A stretch of DNA of 48,636 nt, taken from Flagellimonas amphidinii (GTDB lineage Bacteria > Bacteroidota > Bacteroidia > Flavobacteriales > Flavobacteriaceae). The notes beneath the pieces were generated by a model. It ran no database searches and was not told the origin of the DNA. It worked only from the letters and a program-made list of their open reading frames with translations. The stretch is taken from contig NZ_JABFNN010000028.1 in the NCBI RefSeq assembly GCF_013090115.1, positions 1 through 48,636 of the forward strand, written 5' to 3'. A program made the position numbers and the translations under genes. Below, one piece after another: positions 19,112-27,257 of this stretch. The first letter of the stretch is position 1. Each line of letters begins with the position of its first letter.

Positions 19112-19361
19112 ACCGTTATTTTAATGTTAACACTGACTTTTTTACTGTTAGGGCAAAAGAAAATATCTTTATATTTATGTGGTCTTATTCCTTCAATAAT
19201 TGACAAAGGATAGTTAGATAGCTCCCCCGAAAATATATTCAATAAAAACGTAAAAGTTCACATAGTCGTTGAAATAAGTGATGTATGATGAGAAAATTTG
19301 AGTATATAACCAGTTAGCAGTCCGGAATCCAAGAATCAGATTAATCATAAAAACTAAAAAA

Positions 19362-20183
19362 GTGTCAAAATCAATCGCAAAAGTATACGCAAACACAGTC
19401 AAAAGAAACCAAAGAATCCTTTATGGAGTGTGGGAACCTGGTTTTCCAGTTCAACTTGGGGATTATGGTGTTATGAAAGGAAATATTTTTACACAATTAG
19501 GAAATATTTCGGAATTTGAAGAACTAAAAAACTTTGGCCTCAAAATTAGAAAAGACGATACTCAGGATGAAAAAACCTTTACTTCAAAGAAAGGCGTTCA
19601 ATTTGAACTTGGTTCAAAGGCAGATGCAACAGTAAATGGCATTGAAGGAAATGCCTCTATAGAAATAAAATTTTCTAAGGAAAATGCTGTCTTTTTTAAT
19701 GGAGCTGAATGCGTGTTTGAATTGATAGAAAATAAATATCAATTAGGTCAAGAACTTTTGAAAATACATAAAAAATCGAAGGAAAGATGGAGAAAAGAAT
19801 TTGTTGTTGTCACTGATAGAGTTCTAACAAAAAGGGCTTTGATTTTAGTCTCGACTTCTTCTGATTTTTCAATTAAACTTGAAGCAGATGCAGAAGTTCC
19901 TGTGATTGATTTGGCTGAAGCATCACTAGGGTTAAAAATAAGCAAACAGCAATCTACTGGATATAAGGTCATCACAGAAGAAGGTATTACACCATTAATT
20001 GGTCTTTCTAAAATTAAAAAACCATTTTTATTTATGGATAAAGAGTTTAAACCAATGATGAGAGCATATACAGTGGCAATGGAGGAAGTAATTGCTGATT
20101 ATAAGTATGGAAATAAAATAAATGATGAGGAATTACATTTTGCACAGCTTACTGATGATTTAGATGATGACTTTGAAATATAA
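19362..20183 (+). CDS. Unrecognised soluble protein, AT-rich accessory gene; possible gasdermin-like strand pattern
   Basis: I cannot assign a family with confidence. The 273-residue product starts with GTG (no in-frame ATG before residue 38) and has no signal peptide or membrane helix, so it should be cytoplasmic. It begins with a short helix, then strands around ILYGVWEPGFPVQLGDYG (20-37) and FTQLGNI (43-49). A Gly/Ala-containing strand block follows (about 78-115, FELGSK to AVFFNG), then a Lys/Arg-rich helix and a strand EFVVVTDRVLTKRALILVS (about 145-163), and finally ITPLIGLSKI (about 208-217). The tail (about 240-273) is acidic and ends DDLDDDFEI. The order of long paired strands and the VVVTDRVLTKRAL segment recall the N-domain of gasdermins; this is only an impression. 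It is AT-rich compared with the genes before it and lies 63 bases before another unknown gene on the same strand. Confidence 0.6.
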   Translation: MSKSIAKVYANTVKRNQRILYGVWEPGFPVQLGDYGVMKGNIFTQLGNISEFEELKNFGLKIRKDDTQDEKTFTSKKGVQFELGSKADATVNGIEGNASIEIKFSKENAVFFNGAECVFELIENKYQLGQELLKIHKKSKERWRKEFVVVTDRVLTKRALILVSTSSDFSIKLEADAEVPVIDLAEASLGLKISKQQSTGYKVITEEGITPLIGLSKIKKPFLFMDKEFKPMMRAYTVAMEEVIADYKYGNKINDEELHFAQLTDDLDDDFEI

Positions 20184-20246
20184 AAGTAGGAACTACTATC
20201 ATTTCTTTGTGTATAAGTAATAACGGTTTTTGGTAATACAGAAAAC

Positions 20247-20789
20247 ATGTCTGAAAGGCCAACAAGAATAGAATTAGTAAAGATATTGATAGATGACCGA
20301 AATCATCATTTTTCACATCCTCATAATGTAGCGGTTAAATTCTTCTATTCTTTTGGAGGAACTATATCTACAGTTCTCATAGCTCTCTTTCTTAAGAATC
20401 AAATCCCATTATTAAAGGATGCTGTCTCCAATTCCCCTCAATGGTTTATGATTTTTGGTATATTAACAATTATTGGATATATACCTATTTTTTGGGGATT
20501 GGTAGAGCACACTACACTGCATATGAACCAACGGAAAAGAGTTGAATCTGCAATTGAATATTTAGTTAAAGTTAAACCGGAAGAATTTGACTTCAATTTA
20601 TTTTGGATAGAATTTGGACGGGCAAATTTAGAATATAGGAGCTCTAAAAAATCTAAAAACTCAACTAATCTTATTGTTGCCGAACCAGACTCTAGAAATT
20701 GGCTTAATTATCATGACCGTAAAATAGAATTGGGAATTTTAATGATTCTAATTGGAGTTATAGGTTTAGTAATTGGATTATTCATATGA
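20247..20789 (+). CDS. Unrecognised membrane protein with three TM segments
   Basis: No family is recognised. The 180-residue product has a polar N-terminus with a DDRNHHFSHPHN segment, two hydrophobic helices at about 28-50 and 66-87, a soluble middle region (about 90-155) with many charged residues, and a third helix at the very C-terminus (about 160-180) ending in the membrane. The RKRVE after TM2 suggests that the middle region is cytoplasmic. It is AT-rich like its upstream neighbour and lies 63 bases behind it in the same direction, so the two may be a pair. No protease, nuclease or transporter motif is visible. Confidence 0.6.
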   Translation: MSERPTRIELVKILIDDRNHHFSHPHNVAVKFFYSFGGTISTVLIALFLKNQIPLLKDAVSNSPQWFMIFGILTIIGYIPIFWGLVEHTTLHMNQRKRVESAIEYLVKVKPEEFDFNLFWIEFGRANLEYRSSKKSKNSTNLIVAEPDSRNWLNYHDRKIELGILMILIGVIGLVIGLFI

Positions 20790-20863
20790 AATAATATAGC
20801 CTTACAAATACATTAAAACATTTATTAGTAATAATGCTTAATCTTAATTTGAAATTATATTTA

Positions 20864-21035
20864 TATGACGATAGCAATCAAGGCAAAAAACCACAAAAAA
20901 GTATTTTTAGTTCGTGAGACTAATAAATCATTGTAGTTGAACTACTTGAAAAATCAAAATTTAAAAGTCAGGAAGATAATGCATCAAACACAAAACTGTT
21001 AGGTTCACTCTTTAAAAGAGTTTTATTGAGCTTAT
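20864..21035 (+). pseudogene. Possible remnant of a small frameshifted ORF
   Basis: An ATG at 20864 opens a 23-codon frame (MTIAIKAKNHKKVFLV...) that stops at TAG. A different frame continues over the stop with VVELLEKSKFKSQEDNASN and about 25 more codons. The composition and layout resemble small antitoxin-like proteins broken by a frameshift. The evidence is weak and no family is assigned. Confidence 0.2.
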
Positions 21036-21046
21036 ATTTTTGTTTT

Positions 21047-21811
21047 TCATCCCTTTATTTCCCCCTCCAAAAGCTCTAAAATAGCGTCCAATTGCTGTAG
21101 TAATGGCGTGTAATGTTCGGTTTCGGTGGCTTGGCTGGTAATAATGAACAACAGCAAATTGTTTTCAAAGCTTTTGGAGTCCAGAATAGTCAAGTTGCTA
21201 TCGGGATTTTCGGCCACAGGAATCCCTAAATCGGCTGAGGTACCCATAGTATCCAATACGGTTCGGATACTATAGCCTTGCTGAGTGAACAAATCGATGA
21301 CATTAGTACGTTGATTATCCAACATTTTCTCCTGTTTTGCAATATCATCAATAGTGGCAATCCAATTGGTAAGTCGAATCCGCAACAGATCATTGGAAAT
21401 ATCCTTTAAACTTCCAGAATTGATCATTTCGTTGAGCAAAGAATTGTTGGGATTAAAAAATATATCAAAGGAGAAAGCACGCCCGAACAACTGGGACAGT
21501 TCTTTTTCAGAAGGTTGGGTCGTTGCATCCATAAAACCTACAATGCGTTTGGCACTTTCGTAGCTCTCTCGGTTCACCTTGATCAATTCCTGTAATTTGT
21601 GCTTGCTGATGTTAAACTCTTGCTGCAACCCGGTCAAATACACCTGTTCTTTTTCCCGCTTGATGCGGTTATCGTTGCTATTGTCAATGGCGAGGGCGAT
21701 CAATATCCCAATAACCACCAAAACAATTTCCCCAACGGCATACAACAGGTAATTCCCGAACTTTTTTTCGGACAGCAGCTGTTTTCGGATTTTTCGGAAG
21801 AATTTGATCAT
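21047..21811 (-). CDS. DUF6090 family protein
   Basis: The 254-residue product opens with the typical DUF6090 start: a basic MIKFFRKIRKQLLSEKKF, then one membrane helix with YLLYAVGEIVLVVIGILIALA (about 21-42), then a mostly helical extracytoplasmic region. Many copies of such genes occur in Flavobacteriaceae; the function is unknown. It starts 27 bases after the stop of the DUF2797 gene, in the same direction, so the two are likely co-transcribed. Confidence 0.85.
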   Translation of the reverse strand: MIKFFRKIRKQLLSEKKFGNYLLYAVGEIVLVVIGILIALAIDNSNDNRIKREKEQVYLTGLQQEFNISKHKLQELIKVNRESYESAKRIVGFMDATTQPSEKELSQLFGRAFSFDIFFNPNNSLLNEMINSGSLKDISNDLLRIRLTNWIATIDDIAKQEKMLDNQRTNVIDLFTQQGYSIRTVLDTMGTSADLGIPVAENPDSNLTILDSKSFENNLLLFIITSQATETEHYTPLLQQLDAILELLEGEIKG

Positions 21812-21838
21812 GTTAAATGCTTAACAAGGAACAAGAAG

Positions 21839-22633
21839 CTAATTGATGTTGATGCCCACATAATAGCCTTCATTGGCGCGGACATTGAATACGGTGTTGT
21901 CCTCAAAAATGAGGTATTGCCCTTTAATACCTTTCAACACACCTTTGTAGCTGGGAGTTTTATCCAAATTAAGACTTTTCACTTTCTCAGGATATTGCAA
22001 TACCGGAAACTCCAAATGCGTCTCCCCATTGGAGTCCAGAAAATAACTGGACACTTCTTCGGGAATGCTGGATTTGAGTTTGCTGCGCCATTCCACCAAA
22101 TTGACATCTTCAATGCGGTTGGTCAACATTTTTTGCCAACTGGTTTTGTCACTCACATGTTCTTTTAGGGCCACTTCGGTGATTCCCGCCAAATACCGAT
22201 TGGGGACTTCCACAATTTCAATGGCTTCGTGGGCCCCTTGATCAATCCAACGTGTAGGCACCTGTGTCTTTCGGGTAACCCCCACTTTTACATTGCTGGA
22301 ATTGGCCAAATAAACAATATGGGGTTGTAATTGCACCCTTTTTTCATACTCCAAATCCCTATCCTCTTGATTCAAATGGGCGGTGCTCAATTCCGGTTTC
22401 ATGATCCAATCCCCAGCTGCGGGGGTTTCAAAAAAGCACGATTTGCAGAACCCTTGTCGGTATATGGGCAGGTCCTTTCCGCAGTTCAAGCATTGAAATT
22501 TGATGAAATCTATCTGTACTTCCTTGTTCAAGGCTTGGTTCATGTTCAAAAAATCGTTCTCAAAGACCAAAAAGTACTGGATAGGGCTTCCATTTTCGGT
22601 TTGCATCTTTTGTAACACTCCTTCGTAAAGCAT
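21839..22633 (-). CDS. DUF2797 domain protein with Cys4 zinc ribbon
   Basis: The 264-residue product contains a probable zinc site, CLNC-x11-CKSC (Cys48, 51, 63 and 66), followed by the family block HIVYLANSSNVKVGVTRK and TRWIDQGA (about 110-134). The latter resembles the GIY-YIG nuclease core in layout (strand, Gly-Val-Thr, Arg, Gly-Ala), which is an inference. The C-terminal half ends with a strand-rich segment (LIFEDNTVFNVRANEGYYVGI). The biological role is unknown. It is the first gene of a reverse pair with DUF6090. Confidence 0.85.
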   Translation of the reverse strand: MLYEGVLQKMQTENGSPIQYFLVFENDFLNMNQALNKEVQIDFIKFQCLNCGKDLPIYRQGFCKSCFFETPAAGDWIMKPELSTAHLNQEDRDLEYEKRVQLQPHIVYLANSSNVKVGVTRKTQVPTRWIDQGAHEAIEIVEVPNRYLAGITEVALKEHVSDKTSWQKMLTNRIEDVNLVEWRSKLKSSIPEEVSSYFLDSNGETHLEFPVLQYPEKVKSLNLDKTPSYKGVLKGIKGQYLIFEDNTVFNVRANEGYYVGININ

Positions 22634-22934
22634 ATTTTATTATCTAGTTAAAGGTTATAACCCTGCAATTTCACTGTAGTTGCTTTAGTTTCCATAAACA
22701 CTTAAGGCAGTTGTCATTTCGAGCGCAGCGAGAAATCTCATTATAAATTCAAAATTATGGGATTCCTCGTCACTTCGTTCTGTCGGAATGACATATGCTT
22801 CAAAATGAATTTCATTCATTCTTTTAAACCTATGGATTTTCAATCCAATAGTGGTTTAGTGATTTGATAATGACTGGGAGAAAAGCTATTTTAGCTGATA
22901 CGCCCAACTAAATTCTTGGTTAAAGATACCCAAA
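22634..22934. other. 301-base gene-free stretch
   Basis: It separates the divergent DUF2797 and GH3 genes and holds the inverted repeat at 22711-22794. No other feature is supported. Confidence 0.6.
22711..22794. repeat. Imperfect inverted repeat of the intergenic palindrome family
   Basis: The left arm (22711-22740) reads TGTCATTTCGAGCGCAGCGA then GAAATCTCA. The right arm (22757-22794), reverse-complemented, reads TGTCATTCCGACAGAACGAA then GTGACGAGGAATCCCA. The arms pair at both ends with an AT-rich centre. The core matches the repeats at 18971-19111. Confidence 0.8.
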
Positions 22935-24467
22935 ATGCCAATACCATTATTCAATTCCATTGCTTCTTGGTTACTGAGAAAAAGATACCATCAAATTGAG
23001 CTTTTTCTAAAATATCCTTTGGATGTTCAAAATGAGGTACTTCGGTATTTGGTAGATTTTTCAAGAGATACCGAGGTGGGGAAACAGTATGGTTTTGGAG
23101 ACTTGTCTAAATATGAAGATTTTGCGGACAGGGTGCCCATTGTCAGTTATGAAGATATTGCTGGCATGATTGAACGCACCCGAAGGGGCGAACAAAATAT
23201 ATTTTGGCCCACTTCCATAAAATGGTTTGCCAAGAGCAGTGGTACCACCAACGCGAAGAGCAAGTTTATTCCGGTAAGTTCAGAAGCCTTGGAGGATTGC
23301 CATTATAAATCCAGCAAGGATTTTCTTTGCCTCTATTTGAACAACAATGAAAATTCCCAATTGTTCAATGGCAAGAGTTTGCGCTTGGGAGGAAGTAAGG
23401 AGCTTTACGAAGATAATGGTACTTTTTTCGGCGACCTTTCCGCTATTTTGATTGATAATATGCCTTTATGGGCCGAATATAGCAGTACCCCAAGCAACAA
23501 AGTTTCGTTGATGGGGGAGTGGGAGTCCAAATTAGAGGCGATCATTGAGGAAAGTATCCATGAAAATGTGACCAGTTTGGCAGGAGTACCTTCTTGGATG
23601 TTGGTGTTGTTGAATGAAGTGTTGGAGAAAACGGGTAAAAACCACCTTTTTGAAATTTGGGAAAATCTGGAAGTCTATTTTCATGGAGGAGTGAGTTTTA
23701 CCCCTTATAAAAATCAGTATAAGAAGATTTTGCCCCGAAAAAACTTCAACTACTACGAAACGTATAATGCTTCGGAGGGATTTTTTGCCATTCAGGATCG
23801 GAACAATTCAGAAGATCTTCTGTTGATGTTGGATTATGGTATTTTCTATGAATTTATTCCGGTGGATTCCCTTGGAGTGGGGGAAAAGGCCATTCCGCTT
23901 TGGGAGGTACAAACTGGGGTGAACTATGCCATGGTCATTACCACCAATGCCGGACTATGGCGATACAAGATTGGGGATACCGTCCGATTTACTTCAAAAA
24001 ACCCGTATAGAATCCGCATTACGGGTCGCACCAAGCACCATATCAATGCTTTTGGTGAAGAACTGATCATTGAAAATGCAGAGGAGGCCTTAAAACAGAT
24101 ATGTCTAAAGACGGATGCTGAAATTATGGACTATACTGCGGCTCCTATTTTCATGAACGGTACTGAAAAAGGAACGCATGAGTGGATCATTGAGTTCCGT
24201 AAGGCACCCAAGGACATCAACTATTTCACTGAATTTTTGGACAATGCCCTAAAATCGTTGAATTCTGATTATGAAGCAAAGCGTTATAATAATATGACTT
24301 TGCGTATGCCAAAAGTGCATGTGGCCCGAAAAAATTTATTTCACGATTGGCTAAAATCCAAAAATAAATTAGGAGGACAGCATAAAATTCCAAGACTTAG
24401 CAACGAACGGGTTTATATTGAAGAGTTACTTATCATGAATGCTAAATCTCATGCTGACAGTGTGTAA
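22935..24467 (+). CDS. GH3 auxin-responsive promoter family acyl-adenylating enzyme
   Basis: The 510-residue product belongs to the GH3 branch of the ANL adenylating enzymes. The N-terminal block KQYGFGDLSKYEDFADRVP is typical. The phosphate-binding loop is SSGTTNAKSKFIPVS (about 100-114), YNASEGFFAIQD (about 276-287) matches the motif that holds the adenylate, and GLWRYKIGDTVRF and ITGRTKHHINAFGEELI (about 345-385) lead into the C-terminal domain. Plant members conjugate amino acids to jasmonate or auxin. The bacterial substrates are largely unknown, so the reaction here is presumed to be acyl-acid amide formation. It stands alone. Confidence 0.88.
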   Translation: MPIPLFNSIASWLLRKRYHQIELFLKYPLDVQNEVLRYLVDFSRDTEVGKQYGFGDLSKYEDFADRVPIVSYEDIAGMIERTRRGEQNIFWPTSIKWFAKSSGTTNAKSKFIPVSSEALEDCHYKSSKDFLCLYLNNNENSQLFNGKSLRLGGSKELYEDNGTFFGDLSAILIDNMPLWAEYSSTPSNKVSLMGEWESKLEAIIEESIHENVTSLAGVPSWMLVLLNEVLEKTGKNHLFEIWENLEVYFHGGVSFTPYKNQYKKILPRKNFNYYETYNASEGFFAIQDRNNSEDLLLMLDYGIFYEFIPVDSLGVGEKAIPLWEVQTGVNYAMVITTNAGLWRYKIGDTVRFTSKNPYRIRITGRTKHHINAFGEELIIENAEEALKQICLKTDAEIMDYTAAPIFMNGTEKGTHEWIIEFRKAPKDINYFTEFLDNALKSLNSDYEAKRYNNMTLRMPKVHVARKNLFHDWLKSKNKLGGQHKIPRLSNERVYIEELLIMNAKSHADSV

Positions 24468-24625
24468 AAAGTACACTTACCTTTATTTTACGAAAACGTT
24501 TGCGTAAAGTTGTTGCCGTTCATCGACCAAATTTTCTTTTGGGCAAATAAAAAAGAGTTTTATGCGTTTAATACTATAATTTCCCCCAAGCAAAACTAAA
24601 CGCTGCACTACACAAACCATTAATT

Positions 24626-25165
24626 ATGGCAGAAAAACTCGTTGTTATCTCCGATATGTGGGGAGCAAAAAAAGGACTTTGGATTGCATCCTATTTTGGA
24701 TACTTACAGCAATACTATACTATTTCCTTTCATGATTGTCAACAACTGGGAAATATAGATGTTCCTATTTCCACAGAAGAAAACATCCATAAAGCCTTTG
24801 TAGAGGGCGGGATAGATAGTGCAGTGAATCAGTTGCTCAAAAAAGAAGTAGAACCGGCCCATTATCTGGCATTCAGTACTGGGGGTACCATTGCTTGGAA
24901 AGCTGCCTTGAAAGGATTGCCCGTAAAATCTTTAACTGCTATTTCAGCAACTCGGGTAAGAATGGAAGAGGAAAGTCCCAATATTCCAACCAACATGGTT
25001 TTTGGAGAGTGTGATGCCTACAAGCCAAGCTTAAAGTGGGCAGAGAAAGTGGGAGTAGACTTAAATGTTGTCCCCAATTTTGGACACCGCTTATATACAG
25101 ATGAAAAGATTATCGCTGAGGTTTGTTTGAACCTTTTGGAAGAGGTGACCAAAAAAACAGTTTAA
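24626..25165 (+). CDS. Small alpha/beta-hydrolase-like protein
   Basis: The 179-residue product is short for the fold but complete. It has a first strand LVVISDMWGAKKG (about 5-17), a nucleophile-elbow-like LAFSTGGTIAWKAA with Ser84, a late strand PTNMVFGECDAYKP that could give the acid, and NFGHRLYTDE with the candidate catalytic His. The first Gly of G-x-S-x-G is Phe here. There is no signal peptide, so it is cytoplasmic. The substrate is unknown. Its stop lies 1 base from the convergent clpX stop. Confidence 0.65.
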   Translation: MAEKLVVISDMWGAKKGLWIASYFGYLQQYYTISFHDCQQLGNIDVPISTEENIHKAFVEGGIDSAVNQLLKKEVEPAHYLAFSTGGTIAWKAALKGLPVKSLTAISATRVRMEEESPNIPTNMVFGECDAYKPSLKWAEKVGVDLNVVPNFGHRLYTDEKIIAEVCLNLLEEVTKKTV

Positions 25166-25166
25166 C

Positions 25167-26402
25167 TTAAGAAACTGCTTTCAGTTTTTTGATAGTCTCG
25201 TACGATAGTTTTTCCTCTGCGTAAGCCTTGGTTACCTTAAACTCTTTGTCATCACTACTTGGTAAGGAGAACATGGCATCCGTAAATACAGCTTCACAAA
25301 GGGAGCGAAGCCCTCTTGCACCTAATTTGTACTCCACAGCTTTTTCTACAATGTAGGTCAAAGCCTGTTCTGTAATGGTAAAGGTAATACCATCCATTGC
25401 AAAAAGCTTTTCATATTGCTTAATGATAGCATTTTTAGGTTCCGTTAAAATAGCTCGCAACGTTTTGGCATCCAAAGGATTCATGTGAGTGAGCACGGGG
25501 AGCCTTCCGATAATTTCTGGAATGAGACCGAACTCCTTTAGATCTTTTGGGATAATATATTGCAGGATATTTTCATTGTCCAGTCTGTCTTCTGCTTTGG
25601 ATGCACTGTAGCCCACCGCCTGCATGTTCAAACGTTTGGTAATGATGCGCTCAATACCATCAAAGGCGCCACCGGCAACAAACAAGATATTTTCTGTATT
25701 GACCTCAATGAATTTTTGGTCAGGATGTTTACGGCCACCTTTAGGTGGAACATTGACAACCGTACCCTCAAGTAATTTTAATAAACCTTGTTGAACCCCT
25801 TCACCGGAAACATCTCTGGTAATGGACGGGTTATCACTTTTTCGGGCAATTTTGTCTATTTCATCAATGAAGACGATTCCTCTTTCTGCTTTTTCCAGAT
25901 TGTAATCGGCAGCTTGTAGCAATCTTGTCAAAATACTTTCTACATCCTCACCAACATAACCAGCTTCGGTAAGTACTGTGGCATCCACAATGGCTAGCGG
26001 AACATTGAGCATTCTTGCTATGGTTTTGGCAATTAAGGTCTTACCTGTTCCTGTCTGACCCACCATGACAATGTTGCTCTTCTGTATTTCTACTTCGTCA
26101 TCCTTTCCCTTAGGTTGCAACAATCTTTTGTAATGATTGTAAACAGCTACGGACATGACCTTTTTGGTACGATTTTGTCCAATAACAAATGTGTCCAGAA
26201 AATCCCTGATTTCCATCGGCTTCTTTAATACAAGCTCCGATGAAAGATCTTGGTTTTTGGATTGTTTGGATTCCTCTGCAACTATACTATAGGCCTGTTC
26301 TATACATCTATCACATATATGTGCATCTAGACCGGCAATCAAGAGATTGGTTTCCGGTTTTTTTCTGCCACAAAATGAACATTCCAAGTTTTCCTTAGCC
26401 AT
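25167..26402 (-). CDS. clpX: ATP-dependent Clp protease ATP-binding subunit ClpX
   Basis: The 411-residue product has the N-terminal zinc-binding domain (Cys8, Cys11, Cys30, Cys33), then the AAA+ module with Walker A GQTGTGKT, pore loop GYVGEDVES, Walker [14 protein letters not shown] and the C-terminal [10 protein letters not shown] sensor-2 region. It unfolds tagged proteins and feeds them to ClpP. A pore-2 region and a short Lys-rich tail are present. It follows clpP by 86 bases on the same strand, the usual order, and a shared transcript is likely. Confidence 0.97.
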   Translation of the reverse strand: MAKENLECSFCGRKKPETNLLIAGLDAHICDRCIEQAYSIVAEESKQSKNQDLSSELVLKKPMEIRDFLDTFVIGQNRTKKVMSVAVYNHYKRLLQPKGKDDEVEIQKSNIVMVGQTGTGKTLIAKTIARMLNVPLAIVDATVLTEAGYVGEDVESILTRLLQAADYNLEKAERGIVFIDEIDKIARKSDNPSITRDVSGEGVQQGLLKLLEGTVVNVPPKGGRKHPDQKFIEVNTENILFVAGGAFDGIERIITKRLNMQAVGYSASKAEDRLDNENILQYIIPKDLKEFGLIPEIIGRLPVLTHMNPLDAKTLRAILTEPKNAIIKQYEKLFAMDGITFTITEQALTYIVEKAVEYKLGARGLRSLCEAVFTDAMFSLPSSDDKEFKVTKAYAEEKLSYETIKKLKAVS

Positions 26403-26488
26403 ATATCAACATTATTCAACCACTAATAACGAAAAAAAAAAGGATTTGGTTTATATAAAACCTTTGTTTTTAGCTCTTTTGTAGGGAT

Positions 26489-27169
26489 TTATGAGTTATC
26501 CCGAGTTAAAATTTCATCGATCATACCATATTTTTTGGCCTCATCGGCTTTCATCCAGTAATCACGATCACTGTCTTCATATACCTTATCAAAAGGTTGT
26601 CCAGAGTGTTTTGCTATGATTTGATACAACTCATCCTTGATTTTTAGAACTTCTTTGGCAGCAATTTCTATATCACTGGCCTGACCTTGCGCACCAGAAA
26701 GAGGCTGATGGATCATAACTCTTGAATGGGTCAATCCACTTCTTTTGCCTTCTTGTCCTGCACATAATAGCACTGCGGCCATGGAAGCAGCAATTCCAGT
26801 ACATATTGTTGCCACATCCGGTTTGATGAACTGCATGGTGTCATAGATTCCCAGTCCAGCATAAACACTACCACCTGGAGAATTGATATAGATTTGGATA
26901 TCCTTGGATGCGTCCGCGCTCTCTAGAAAAAGCAACTGGGCCTGTACAATATTCGCCACTTGGTCATTGATTCCGGTTCCCAAAAAGATGATACGATCCA
27001 TCATCAATCTGGAAAAGACATCCATGGCAATGGCATTCAATTGTCTTTCTTCTATAATATTGGGAGTCATATTCATGGGATACATACTACTCATGATCTG
27101 GTCGTAGTACATACTGTTTATACCATGGTGTTGGGTGGCGTATTTTTTAAATTCTTTTCCGTAATCCAT
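26489..27169 (-). CDS. clpP: ATP-dependent Clp protease proteolytic subunit ClpP
   Basis: The 226-residue product has the Ser-His-Asp triad of ClpP: Ser129 in GIAASMAAVLL, His154 in MIHQPLSG and Asp203 in DRDYWMKADEA. The conserved INSPGGSVYAGLGIYD block lies at 95-110. The N-terminus is longer than in E. coli by about 30 residues, which could be a propeptide or an unused start; Met27, Met29, Met32 or Met34 could be later starts. It forms the barrel-shaped peptidase that works with ClpX. A terminator separates it from tig upstream, so clpP probably also has its own promoter. Confidence 0.97.
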   Translation of the reverse strand: MDYGKEFKKYATQHHGINSMYYDQIMSSMYPMNMTPNIIEERQLNAIAMDVFSRLMMDRIIFLGTGINDQVANIVQAQLLFLESADASKDIQIYINSPGGSVYAGLGIYDTMQFIKPDVATICTGIAASMAAVLLCAGQEGKRSGLTHSRVMIHQPLSGAQGQASDIEIAAKEVLKIKDELYQIIAKHSGQPFDKVYEDSDRDYWMKADEAKKYGMIDEILTRDNS

Positions 27170-27191
27170 AGGATTTCTTTCGATTTAGCTT

Positions 27192-27227
27192 AAAAAAAAG
27201 GTGCCGAAAACTTAGCTTTTCGGCACC
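27192..27227 (-). terminator. Strong rho-independent terminator after tig
   Basis: On the minus strand the perfect 11-base-pair stem GGTGCCGAAAA/TTTTCGGCACC with a 6-base loop (27200-27227) is followed by eight T residues (27192-27199). It lies 30 bases after the tig stop and before clpP. Confidence 0.9.
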
Positions 27228-27257
27228 GTAAAGATACTTAATTTTCTTTTAGCTCAA

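Larger units (their letters stand above)
18896..19361. other. 466-base gene-free stretch with palindromic repeats
   Basis: No supported gene. The left half holds copies of a palindromic intergenic repeat (18971-19111), and a partial CACCACGAGC at 18921 looks like a degenerate further copy. The right half is AT-rich and serves as the leader of the next gene; I see no convincing promoter there. Confidence 0.6.

Noticed and set aside
21047..22633. DUF6090-DUF2797 pair as part of the unknown island system
   Set aside because: Both families are common in Flavobacteriaceae in varied settings and lie on the opposite strand from the two unknown genes.
22935..24467. Plant-like auxin response
   Set aside because: The family name comes from plants; only the acyl-adenylating fold is supported here.
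26403..26488. Terminator between clpP and clpX
   Set aside because: Only a weak 5-base-pair AT-rich hairpin is present; it should not block transcription.
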